Assembly: GCF_003095395.1 (NCBI RefSeq)
Contig: NZ_QEIJ01000005.1
Span: 62,001 to 126,000, forward strand
DNA length: 64,000 nucleotides
Reading direction: 5' to 3'
Origin: Microbacterium sp. Gd 4-13
GTDB taxonomy: Bacteria; Actinomycetota; Actinomycetes; Actinomycetales; Microbacteriaceae
Made by a program: the position numbers and the translations under genes. Shown here piece after piece: positions 43,304-51,313 of this stretch (its first letter is position 1; each line of letters starts with the position of its first letter). Below the pieces are notes generated by a model. The model had not been told where the DNA came from. It saw nothing but the letters and a program-made list of their open reading frames with translations, and did no database searches.

Positions 43304-44149
43304 TCACATCTCGCGGGTGATCGTCACCTTCACGTTCAGCGCCGACTTGAACGGACCGGCGTACACGCCGCGCAGCGGCGGAACGTCGTTGTAGTCGCGC
43401 CCTCGACCGACGAGCACGTGACGGTCGCCGATCTCGATGTTGTTCGTGGGGTCGAAGCCCTGCCAGTCACCGGCGAACCATTCCACCCACGCGTGCGACT
43501 CGCCCGTGACGGCCACGCCCACCTCGGCGTTCGGACGCGGGTGCAGATAGCCCGAGACGTACCGGGCGGGGATCCCCACCTCGCGGAGGGCACCGAGGGT
43601 GATGTGCGCGATGTCCTGGCACACGCCCTTGCGCGCGACCCACGCCTCGTGAGCCGTGGAGAGCACGCTGGTCACGCCGTGCATGTACTCGACCGCGTCA
43701 CCGAGCGCCTCGGCGATCGCGTGCGCCGCGGCACCCGGGTGGTCGTGCTGACCGGCGATGGATCGGGCGATCTCGGCGACCTCGGGGTGGGGCCGCGTGC
43801 GCGCCGTCTGCGTGAGCTGCTCCACCGTCGCGATGGAGCGTTCGGCCTCGGCCGCCAGCGACTCCCACGACACGTCGAGGTGCTGGATCGGCCGCGGTCG
43901 CACCTCGACGAGCGAGCGAGCGGTGATGCTCAGATCGTCGTGGGGCGAGAGCACGTCGAACGCGCTAACGCGGGTGCCGAAGTAGTCGATGTACTGGTTC
44001 ACCGACGTCGAGGGGTCGATGTCGAGCGACGAACTCAGCACGAACTGGCTGTCGGTCGAGACCGGCAGCATCCTCGCCTCGTTGTACGAGGCCGACACGT
44101 CGCCCTGGTACGAGAAGCCGGTCGAGTGCTCGATGCGCAATCTCTTCAT
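43304..44149 (-). CDS. Transglutaminase-like cysteine protease-family protein
   Basis: The 281-aa protein has the N-terminal bacterial transglutaminase-like domain (RIEHSTGFSYQGDVSASYNEARM) and the transglutaminase core with Cys in ARKGVCQDIAHITLGALR, His in GESHAWVEWF and Asp in WQGFDPTNN. It ends the minus-strand operon with an alpha-E protein and a circularly permuted ATP-grasp protein. This trio is widespread and thought to make or process a small peptide, with the transglutaminase-like enzyme acting as peptidase or ligase; the product is not known. Confidence 0.88.
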   Translation of the reverse strand: MKRLRIEHSTGFSYQGDVSASYNEARMLPVSTDSQFVLSSSLDIDPSTSVNQYIDYFGTRVSAFDVLSPHDDLSITARSLVEVRPRPIQHLDVSWESLAAEAERSIATVEQLTQTARTRPHPEVAEIARSIAGQHDHPGAAAHAIAEALGDAVEYMHGVTSVLSTAHEAWVARKGVCQDIAHITLGALREVGIPARYVSGYLHPRPNAEVGVAVTGESHAWVEWFAGDWQGFDPTNNIEIGDRHVLVGRGRDYNDVPPLRGVYAGPFKSALNVKVTITREM

Positions 44150-44179
44150 GCCTGCCCCCGCCCGCGGGGGCACAGCCCC

Positions 44180-44203
44180 GGTTGGTGAGCCCGTCGAACC
44201 ATC
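44180..44203. repeat. GTCGAA-type short repeat, degenerate copy
   Basis: GGTTGGTGAGCCCGTCGAAC lies between the transglutaminase-like and alpha-E genes and reaches the alpha-E stop codon. It shares the TGAGC-GTCGAA core with the copies at 45149, 45205 and 50347. Confidence 0.5.
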
Positions 44204-45134
44204 ACGAGATCTCTCCGATCCAGCTCGGCTCCGCCTGCGTCGGGAAGAAGCGCTGGCGAATGGCCTCGGATGCTTCGCGCGTCACCTTCTGCACTCGCTT
44301 CATGTGGTGCGGCAACTCCGAGAGCACGTCGCTGATGGGGCTGTATTCGAGGTCGTTGCGGATCTGCCCGAGCGCCCGCAGCACCGTGTTCGAATGCCCG
44401 ACACGATCGGCGCGCGGGTCGATGAGGCTCATGCACTCCTCCGCGCGCTGGATCGAGTAGATGATCGAGCGGGGGAAGAGCCGGTCGAGCAGCAAGAACT
44501 CGGCGGCGTTGTGGGCGCTGGGCATGCCGCGGTAGGTGCGCAGGTACGGCTCGTACGCCCCGCACGAGCGCAGGATGGTCGTCCACGACGGGCCGGATGC
44601 TTCGGTGAGCGATCGCGTCGCCAGGAGCCGCGCCGTCATGTCGGCCCGCTCGATGCTGCGACCGAGGGTGAAGAACTGCCAGGCCTCGTCACGGCTGGTC
44701 GAGGAGTCGACGATGCCGACCGCGAGGGCGGCGCGTTCGCGCACCCAGCCGAAGAACTCCGACACCTTCTCGGTCTGCAGGCGCCGGGGCATGCGCGAGT
44801 TCGAGGTGTTCAGGGTCTCCCACAGCTCGGTGGAGACGATCTCTCGCGCCCGCCGGGCGTTCTCGCGCGCGGCAGTGAGGGCGTACGAGATGCTCGCCGG
44901 ATTCATGCGGTCGATCGCCAGGCGCTGCAGCACGTCCTCGCGCCGCACGTGCTCGAGGCCCTCGGGCTGGGCCGAGCCCATCACGCTCAGCAGCGACCGG
45001 CAGGCGGTGTCTTCATCGATCCAAGGGTCTTCGAGAAGCAGCTGCAGGTGCACGTCGAGGATGCGCGCCGTTCCGTCGCTGCGCTCGATGTAGCGCCCGA
45101 TCCAGAACAAACTCTCTGCGATGCGGCTCAGCAT
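44202..45134 (-). CDS. Alpha-E domain protein
   Basis: The 310-aa protein is all-helical and matches the alpha-E (DUF403) family from its first residues (MLSRIAESLFWIGRYIERSDGTARILDVH), with FFTLGRSIERADMTARLLATRS, EFLLLDRLFPRSIIYSI and LGQIRNDLEYSPISDVL further on. It works with the ATP-grasp and transglutaminase-like proteins of the operon, probably in peptide synthesis. Its start region is unusual: a 56-base unit containing the start codon is repeated, so two further copies of the first codons lie just upstream. Confidence 0.87.
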   Translation of the reverse strand: MLSRIAESLFWIGRYIERSDGTARILDVHLQLLLEDPWIDEDTACRSLLSVMGSAQPEGLEHVRREDVLQRLAIDRMNPASISYALTAARENARRAREIVSTELWETLNTSNSRMPRRLQTEKVSEFFGWVRERAALAVGIVDSSTSRDEAWQFFTLGRSIERADMTARLLATRSLTEASGPSWTTILRSCGAYEPYLRTYRGMPSAHNAAEFLLLDRLFPRSIIYSIQRAEECMSLIDPRADRVGHSNTVLRALGQIRNDLEYSPISDVLSELPHHMKRVQKVTREASEAIRQRFFPTQAEPSWIGEIS

Positions 45135-45246
45135 GAGCCGTCCTTCCTGGTCCCTGAGCGTGTCGAAGGGTCTGCGATGCGGCTCAGCATGAGCCGTCCT
45201 TCCTGGTCCCTGAGCGTGTCGAAGGGTCGGCGATGCGGCTCAGCAT
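45115..45246. repeat. Tandem 56-bp duplication across the ATP-grasp/alpha-E junction
   Basis: Two complete 56-base units (45115-45170 and 45171-45226) are identical and are followed by a partial third copy to 45246. On the minus strand each unit contains a start ATGCTGAGCCGCATCGC, the TTCGACACGCTCAGGGACC repeat and AGGAAGGA, a ribosome site for the next ATG. The ATP-grasp stop codon lies in the partial copy and the alpha-E start in the leftmost one. Confidence 0.9.
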
Positions 45247-46961
45247 CCGGCACCGTCCTGGGCCTGCTGCTGCTGTTGTTCGGCCTGCGGCCCGTGCTCG
45301 GGGTCGGACTGCTGCTGCTGCTCCTGCTGCTCGCTGCGCGAGAGGGGACGGTCGTGGGGCGACACGACCGGCGCCGGCTGCCCGTCGTAGATGATCGGGA
45401 TCGCCTCGGTCACCGTCGCCGCCTGATCGGCGACGAGGCCGGCGAGTCCGACGCCCTGCCCGTACTCGACGTGGCCGGGGGCCGAGCCGCCGACGATCCA
45501 GGTGTCTTTCGATCCGCCGCCCTGGCTCGAGTTCACCACGAGCTGCCCCTCGGGAAGCGCGACGCGAGTGAGCCCGCCCGGCAACACCCAGACATCTTCG
45601 CCGTCGTTGACCGCGAACGGCCGCAGGTCGGCGTGACGCGGACGCATGCCGTCCTCGACGAGGGTGGGGATCGTCGACAGCATGACCACCGGCTGCGCGA
45701 TCCAGCCGCGCGGATCGGCGAGCAGGCGCGTGCGCAGCTTCTCGAGTTCGGAGGGCGATGCGTCCGGCCCGACGACCAATCCCTTGCCGCCCGACCCGTC
45801 GACGGGCTTGACCACGAGCTCGTCGAGGCGGTCGAGTACTTCCTCGAGCGCGTTCGGGTCTTCGAGGCGCCAGGTGTCGACGTTCTTGAGGATCGGCTCC
45901 TCGGCCAGGTAGTACCGGATGAGGTCGGGCACGTAGGTGTAGACGAGCTTGTCATCGGCGACGCCGTTGCCGACCGCGTTGGCGATCGTGACGTTGCCCA
46001 GCCGCGCGGCCAGCATCAGTCCGGGGGCGCCCAGCATCGAGTCGGCGCGGAACTGCAGGGGGTCGAGGAACTCGTCGTCGACACGACGGTAGATGACGTC
46101 GACGCGCTGCGGACCGCGGGTGGTACGCATGAACACCTTGCCGCCGGCGGTGAGCAAGTCGCGCCCCTCGACGAGCTCCACGCCCATGAGGCGGGCGAGC
46201 AGGGTGTGCTCGAAGTACGCGGAGTTGTAGACGCCGGGGGTCAGCACCACGACGTTCGGGTCTTCGATCCCCGGCGGGGCCGAGGCGCGGAGGGCGGCGA
46301 GGAGCTTGTTCGGGTAGTCGCCGACGGGGCGCACGCGCATCGAGACGAAGAGCTCGGGAAGCGTCTGCGCCATCACGCGGCGGTTCGAGATCACGTAGCT
46401 CACGCCCGAGGGCACGCGCACGTTGTCTTCGAGCACCCGCATCTCACCGTTCTCGTCGCGGATGAGGTCGATGCCCGAGACCTGGATGCGTACGCCGTTG
46501 GCGCTGCGGATGCCCGCGGCCTGGCGGTAGAAGTACTGCGACGACGAGATCAGACGCGCGGGGATGACCCCGTCGCGCACCGCGTGCTGGTGGCCGTAGG
46601 CATCGTCGAGGAACGCCTCGAGCGCCTTGACGCGCTGCTTGACGCCGGCTTCGACCTTCGACCACTCGTCGTAGGTGATCACGCGCGGCACCGCGTCGAG
46701 CGGGAAGGGGCGCTCCTCGCCGGCGAAGTCGAACGTGACGCCCTGCGCGAGGTACGAGCTCGCGAGCGAGTCGGTGCGCCCGCGCAGCTCTTCCTGCGTC
46801 ATCTTCGCGAGCGCCTGATAGAGCTCGCGGTATGCGGTGCGCGACTCGGCCGCCTCACCGGGATGAGCGGGGTGACCGAACATCTCGTCGAAGGCGGGTA
46901 CCCCCGACGCCGTCTTGCGCGGCGCCAGCGTGGAGCCGTATCCGTCGAACAGGTCGCCCAT
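45240..46961 (-). CDS. Circularly permuted ATP-grasp protein (DUF404/DUF407)
   Basis: The 573-aa protein is the first gene of the ATP-grasp/alpha-E/transglutaminase operon. Family marks are GVTFDFAGEERPFPLDAVPRVI, VLEDNVRVPSGVSYVISNRR, and VVKPVDGSGGKGLVVGPDA, the ATP-binding lysine region. Such enzymes probably join amino acids with ATP; their product is unknown. The last 40 residues are unusual, a low-complexity tail of glutamines (two runs) ending DGAGC, encoded by CTG/TTG-rich DNA on the plus strand. The original stop-start overlap with the alpha-E gene has been separated by a tandem duplication. Confidence 0.88.
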   Translation of the reverse strand: MGDLFDGYGSTLAPRKTASGVPAFDEMFGHPAHPGEAAESRTAYRELYQALAKMTQEELRGRTDSLASSYLAQGVTFDFAGEERPFPLDAVPRVITYDEWSKVEAGVKQRVKALEAFLDDAYGHQHAVRDGVIPARLISSSQYFYRQAAGIRSANGVRIQVSGIDLIRDENGEMRVLEDNVRVPSGVSYVISNRRVMAQTLPELFVSMRVRPVGDYPNKLLAALRASAPPGIEDPNVVVLTPGVYNSAYFEHTLLARLMGVELVEGRDLLTAGGKVFMRTTRGPQRVDVIYRRVDDEFLDPLQFRADSMLGAPGLMLAARLGNVTIANAVGNGVADDKLVYTYVPDLIRYYLAEEPILKNVDTWRLEDPNALEEVLDRLDELVVKPVDGSGGKGLVVGPDASPSELEKLRTRLLADPRGWIAQPVVMLSTIPTLVEDGMRPRHADLRPFAVNDGEDVWVLPGGLTRVALPEGQLVVNSSQGGGSKDTWIVGGSAPGHVEYGQGVGLAGLVADQAATVTEAIPIIYDGQPAPVVSPHDRPLSRSEQQEQQQQSDPEHGPQAEQQQQQAQDGAGC

Positions 46962-47090
46962 CCCCTGAGCCTATCCCCGCCCGTGTTGCGGCATTGTTTC
47001 GCCCCGCAGCATCCGTCTCCCTCTTCTTCGCTCCCCTCCCCGCGAGAGGATGCGGCTTCGTCGAGGCCGTGCGGTCTCGACGGCGCAGGA

Positions 47091-47185
47091 GGGCGGATGC
47101 TGCGGGGGCGCGCCGCGGCCGCGGAGATCAGCTGCGCTGCGCCCGCCTGAGAAGCCGCCGGGGGCTCTCGTCGCAGCATCCGCCC
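47091..47185. repeat. Inverted pair of GGGCGGATGCTGCG in the spacer before the molybdenum oxidoreductase
   Basis: GGGCGGATGCTGCG (47091-47104) and its exact complement (47172-47185) flank 67 bases; a further CAGCATCC lies at about 47008. The 252-base spacer 46962-47213 holds these and no supported gene. Confidence 0.5.
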
Positions 47186-47213
47186 GCCCCTCGGGCGGAC
47201 GTACGCTGAGCGC

Positions 47214-48764
47214 ATGCCCGTCGCCTCCCGACCTTCACCGCTCCTACCCGCCATCGCCGGCGTGGGCTCGGTGGCGCTCGCCGCGGGCGCGGGAGAACTC
47301 GTCGCGGGGCTCGTCGCCCCCGCATCGAGCCCGTTCGCCGCCGTCGGCGGCGCGATGATCGACCTCGCGCCCTCGTGGGCGAAAGACACCGCCATCGCGC
47401 TCTTCGGCACGAGCGACAAGATCGCGCTCCTCGTCGGCATCGGCCTCGTGGCCGCGGTCCTGGCCGCCGGCGCCGGGGTTCTGGAGGCACGCCGCCCGCC
47501 CTGGGGCCGCTTGCTCGTGCTCGCCATCGGCATCGGCGGCGCGGTGGTGGCCGCCACCCGCCCCGACGCCTCCGTCGCCTCCTGGTTCCCCGCGGCACTG
47601 GCCGGTGCGATCGGCGCGATCGCGATCCGGTACCTGGCCCGTTCGGCGGTGCGGTCGCAGGAGGCCGCCGGGCGCACCGACGGCGGTCCCGCCGATCCCG
47701 GCCGCCGCGGATTCTTCGTCTGGGCGGGAGCCGTCACGGCGACCGGCGTCGTGCTCGCGATCGCCGGCAGCGCGGTGCGGGCGGGCGCACAGGTCGTGAC
47801 CGCGGCCCGCGACGCGATCCGCCTGCCGACGCCCGCCTCGCGCGCACCCGCGGTGGCCGCGGGGGCCGAGCTCGGGATCGACGGGCTCGCGCCGGTCATC
47901 ACCCCGAACGCGGACTTCTACCGCATCGACACCGCCCTGGTCGTTCCCCAGGTGTCGACCTCCGACTGGTCGCTGCGTATCCACGGCATGGTCGAGCAGG
48001 AAGTCACCATCACCTGGGACGAGCTCCTCGCCCTTCCGCTGGAGGAGAGCATCACCACGCTCACCTGCGTGTCGAACGAGGTCGGCGGCGACCTCATCGG
48101 CAACGCCGTGTGGCTGGGCTACCCGATCCGCGAACTGCTCGCTCGCGCCCGACCGAGCGCCGACGCCGACATGGTGCTCTCCCGCTCGATCGACGGGTTC
48201 ACGGCCTCCTCGCCGATCGAGGCCCTCACCGACGAGCGCGATGCGATCCTCGCCGTGGGCATGAACGGCGAACCCCTGCCGACCGAGCACGGCTTCCCCG
48301 TGCGAATGGTCGTGCCCGGTCTCTACGGCTACGTCTCGGCCACGAAGTGGGTGACCGAGTTGGAGGTCACCCGTTTCGACGCGGCGACGTCGTACTGGAC
48401 CGACCGCGGCTGGTCGGAGCGCGGACCGATCAAGCTCGAGTCGCGCATCGACGTGCCGCGCCGCAGCACCTCTCTCACCGCCGGCGAGACGGTCATCGCC
48501 GGAGTCGCCTGGCAGCAGCACGTGGGGGTCGCCGGCGTCGAGGTGCAGATCGACGAGGGCGAGTGGCAGCAGGCCACCCTGGCCTCGGCCATCAGCGACG
48601 ACACCTGGGTGCAGTGGAGCCTGCCGTGGCAGGCAGCATCCGGCACCCACCGGCTGACCGTGCGCGCGACGAACGCGGACGGCGAGACCCAGACCCCCGA
48701 CCGCGCCGACGTCGTGCCCGATGGCGCGACGGGCTGGCACTCGGTCGAGGTCACCGTGCGCTGA
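47214..48764 (+). CDS. Membrane-anchored molybdopterin-dependent (sulfite-oxidase-family) oxidoreductase
   Basis: The 516-aa protein has about five N-terminal membrane helices (residues about 10-190), then an extracellular sulfite-oxidase-type molybdopterin domain. Cys285 in TLTCVSNEVGG should bind the molybdenum. LVVPQVSTSDWSLRIHGMVEQEVTITWDEL and VPGLYGYVSATKWVTELE are family marks, and a C-terminal Mo-co dimerisation-like domain follows (GVAGVEVQIDEGEWQQA). Relatives in actinobacteria are called YuiH-type or membrane sulfite-oxidase-like enzymes; the substrate is uncertain. It is monocistronic. Confidence 0.87.
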   Translation: MPVASRPSPLLPAIAGVGSVALAAGAGELVAGLVAPASSPFAAVGGAMIDLAPSWAKDTAIALFGTSDKIALLVGIGLVAAVLAAGAGVLEARRPPWGRLLVLAIGIGGAVVAATRPDASVASWFPAALAGAIGAIAIRYLARSAVRSQEAAGRTDGGPADPGRRGFFVWAGAVTATGVVLAIAGSAVRAGAQVVTAARDAIRLPTPASRAPAVAAGAELGIDGLAPVITPNADFYRIDTALVVPQVSTSDWSLRIHGMVEQEVTITWDELLALPLEESITTLTCVSNEVGGDLIGNAVWLGYPIRELLARARPSADADMVLSRSIDGFTASSPIEALTDERDAILAVGMNGEPLPTEHGFPVRMVVPGLYGYVSATKWVTELEVTRFDAATSYWTDRGWSERGPIKLESRIDVPRRSTSLTAGETVIAGVAWQQHVGVAGVEVQIDEGEWQQATLASAISDDTWVQWSLPWQAASGTHRLTVRATNADGETQTPDRADVVPDGATGWHSVEVTVR

Positions 48765-48832
48765 CTGCACCGGCGAAACCGCACGCCTTCGTCGAGCGGT
48801 CTCGGCGGCCGGGGCGAGGCGGATGCTGCGCG

Positions 48833-50050
48833 TCAGACCGTGAGCACGTGGCGCAGCTGCTCGACGGCCCAGTCGAGCTCGGTGCCCCGAACGACCAGCG
48901 GCGGGGCGAGGCGGATCGTCTGCCCGTGGGTGTCTTTGACGAGGACGCCGCGTGCCAGCATCCGCTCGGCCACCTCGCGCCCGGTGCCGACGGCGGGATC
49001 GATGTCGACGCCCGCCCAGAGACCGGCCACGCGCACCGCGGTCACGCCGTGACCGACGAGCGCGTCGAGCCTGGCGGCGAGGTGCTCACCGAGAGCAGCC
49101 GCGCGCGTCTGGAACTCCCCCGACGCCAGCATCTCGACCACCTGCAGGCCGACGGCCGCGGCGAGCGGGTTGCCGCCGAAGGTCGAGCCGTGCTCGCCCG
49201 GGCGGATGACCCCCAGCACGTCACGGTTCGCGACGACGGCAGACACCGGCAGGATGCCGCCGCCCAGCGCCTTGCCCAGGAGGTAGACGTCGGGCACGAC
49301 ACCCTCGCGATCGCAGGCGAAGGTCGTGCCGACCCGGCCGAGCCCCGACTGGATCTCGTCGGCGATGAACAGCACGCCGCGCGCCGTGCAGAGCTCGCGC
49401 ACGGCCCGGAGATACCCCTCGGGCGGAATGACCACGCCCGCCTCACCCTGGATCGGCTCGATCAGCACGGCGGCGGTGCTCTCGTCGATCGCAGCCTCGA
49501 TCGCCGCGGCATCGCCGAACGGCACGTGCACGAAGCCCGGAGCGTAGGGACCGAAGCCCTCGTACGCGACGGGGTCGTCGCTGAAGCCGACGATCGTCGT
49601 CGTACGGCCGTGGAAGTTGCCGTTCGCGACGACGATCTTCGCCGCATCCGGTGCCACGCCCTTGACGCGATACGCCCATGCGCGGGCGACCTTGATGCCC
49701 GTCTCGACCGCCTCGGCCCCGGTGTTCATCGGCAGAACGAGGTCTTTGCCGCACAGCTCGGCGAGCGCCGCGGCGAACGGCCCGAGTCGGTCGTTGTGGT
49801 AGGCCCGGCTGGTCAACGTGAGCCGATCGAGCTGCTCGCGAGCCGCCGCGAGGATCGCGGGGTGTCCGTGCCCGAAGTTGAGCGCGGAGTAGGCGGAGAG
49901 CAGGTCGAGGTAGCGCTTGCCCTCGACATCGGTGACCCAGGCGCCCTCGCCGCGCGAGATGACCACCGGCAGGGGGTGGTAGTTGTGGGCGAGGTGGTCG
50001 TCCTCCGCCGTGATGATCCGCAGGGTTCCGGTGTCGGTCGAGGTGCTCAT
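48833..50050 (-). CDS. rocD: Ornithine aminotransferase
   Basis: The 405-aa protein is a class III PLP aminotransferase with the ornithine type pattern: HNYHPLPVVISRGEGAWVTD, LNFGHGHP, MNTGAEAVETGIKVARAW, NGNFHGRTTTIVGFS, DEIQSGLGRVG and the PLP lysine in LLGKALGGGILPVSAV. It converts ornithine and 2-oxoglutarate to glutamate semialdehyde and glutamate. It starts at ATG 50050 and overlaps the dimethylargininase gene by ATGA, so both serve arginine or methylarginine breakdown. Confidence 0.92.
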   Translation of the reverse strand: MSTSTDTGTLRIITAEDDHLAHNYHPLPVVISRGEGAWVTDVEGKRYLDLLSAYSALNFGHGHPAILAAAREQLDRLTLTSRAYHNDRLGPFAAALAELCGKDLVLPMNTGAEAVETGIKVARAWAYRVKGVAPDAAKIVVANGNFHGRTTTIVGFSDDPVAYEGFGPYAPGFVHVPFGDAAAIEAAIDESTAAVLIEPIQGEAGVVIPPEGYLRAVRELCTARGVLFIADEIQSGLGRVGTTFACDREGVVPDVYLLGKALGGGILPVSAVVANRDVLGVIRPGEHGSTFGGNPLAAAVGLQVVEMLASGEFQTRAAALGEHLAARLDALVGHGVTAVRVAGLWAGVDIDPAVGTGREVAERMLARGVLVKDTHGQTIRLAPPLVVRGTELDWAVEQLRHVLTV

Positions 50051-50943
50051 CGCGAGCCGCCGCGCAGTTCGAGGGTGCAGCACTTGATGCCGCCGCCGCC
50101 GAGCAGCAGCTCCGACAGATCGATCAGCACCGGGTTGTAGCCGCGCTCGCGCAGCTGCGCCTCGAAGCCCTTGGCCCGGGGCGAGATCAGCACGTTCCGG
50201 CCGTCGCTCGCGGAGTTGAGCCCGAAGACCGCGCCGTCGACGTCGTCGACCTGGATCGCGTCGGGGTAGCGCTCGGCGAGGATGCCGCGGCCTTCCTCAT
50301 CGAACGCGCTCGGCAGGTAGGCGATGTTCGCCCGCTCCACCCCTCCGGCCCCTGAGCCGGTCGAAGGGCCCTGAACGGGGTCGAGCACCGAGATCGCCGT
50401 GTCGAGGTGGTAGAAGCGCGGGTCGGTCAGCGTCAGCGACACGACCTCCTTGCCGAAGACCTCTCCCACCTCGCGGTGGCTGTCTCCGGTCGAGCGGAAC
50501 CCGGTGCCGGCGAGGATCGTGTCGCCGACGAGCAGGAAGTCGCCCTCGCCCTCGTTGACCTCGGCGGGCTCGGCGACGGTGTAGCCGTTGTCGCGGAACC
50601 ATTCCATGAACGCCGGCCCCTCGGCCGCGCGCTCGGGGAAGCGGAACTTCGCGCCGTAGGCGATGCCGTCGATGAGGAAGCCCCCGTTGGCGGTGTAGAC
50701 CATGTCGGGCAGGCCCTCGAGCGGTTCGATGAGCTCGACCTCGTGACCGAGCGCGAGGTAGGTGTCGTAGAGCGTCTGCCACTGGCGCAGCGCCACGTCG
50801 GTGTCGGTGGGCCGGCTCGGCTCCATCCACGGGTTGATGCTGTAGCTGACGGTGAAGTGCTGGGGCCGGCACATGAGGTAGCGACGGTGCTGCGCGATGC
50901 GCTCCGCCGGAACGGAGGGGGCGGCGGTTTCGTTCGTGGACAT
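50047..50943 (-). CDS. ddaH: Dimethylargininase (N,N-dimethylarginine dimethylaminohydrolase)
   Basis: The 298-aa protein has the amidinotransferase/DDAH fold: MCRPQHFTVSYSINPWME, MVYTANGGFLIDG, FYHLDTAISVLD with the catalytic His, and GGGGIKCCTLEL with the catalytic Cys near the C-terminus. It hydrolyses methylarginines to citrulline and methylamine. It starts at ATG 50943 with GAGGAG upstream and TATACG as a possible -10. At residues about 191-200 a GPSTGSGAGG stretch is encoded by a dispersed DNA repeat and is probably a surface loop insertion. It is coupled to rocD. Confidence 0.88.
   Translation of the reverse strand: MSTNETAAPSVPAERIAQHRRYLMCRPQHFTVSYSINPWMEPSRPTDTDVALRQWQTLYDTYLALGHEVELIEPLEGLPDMVYTANGGFLIDGIAYGAKFRFPERAAEGPAFMEWFRDNGYTVAEPAEVNEGEGDFLLVGDTILAGTGFRSTGDSHREVGEVFGKEVVSLTLTDPRFYHLDTAISVLDPVQGPSTGSGAGGVERANIAYLPSAFDEEGRGILAERYPDAIQVDDVDGAVFGLNSASDGRNVLISPRAKGFEAQLRERGYNPVLIDLSELLLGGGGIKCCTLELRGGSR
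50347..50370. repeat. GTCGAA-type short repeat inside the ddaH coding sequence
   Basis: CCCCTGAGCCGGTCGAAGGG, with GGCC at both edges, shares its core with the tandem copies at 45149 and 45205. It keeps the ddaH frame open and adds about ten Gly/Ser-rich residues. Confidence 0.7.
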
Positions 50944-51313
50944 GGGGCTCCTCGACTGTGCGTATAGCAAGGGGCGGCGGACGCTGTCCTGGGGCCCGGC
51001 GGCTCCCCACCTCTGCTCTCGACGAGAGCGAAGGGGACAGACAGACCCGGGCACGCCGCATCCATTCTGCACCCCGCACTCTCCGCGCGCGAGCACCGCC
51101 CCTCGCGCCGTACGGGCCGTGTTCGCGGGTCATTAAAAGCGTGTTACCAACCTGTTAATCGGCGCCGGTCGCGCGTCCTGGATCCATAGCCTCTGATCGG
51201 GGCCGACTCCCGGCACCCGCCCACCCGCACCCGTGCACGGACGGCGCCGTCTTCGTTCCTCGAGGATGGGCACCTGGCCGTTGTTCGTCGTGCCCTGCCG
51301 CACCCGGAGAACC
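50944..51313. other. Divergent promoter region between ddaH and the wall-anchored hydrolase gene
   Basis: No gene is visible in these 370 bases. For ddaH, TATACG (about 50961-50966, minus strand) is a possible -10. For the rightward gene the AT-rich stretch 51133-51160 (ATTAAAAGCGTGTTACC, GTTAATCGG) is the likely promoter or activator zone, and TAGCCT at about 51187 could be a -10. Confidence 0.45.
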
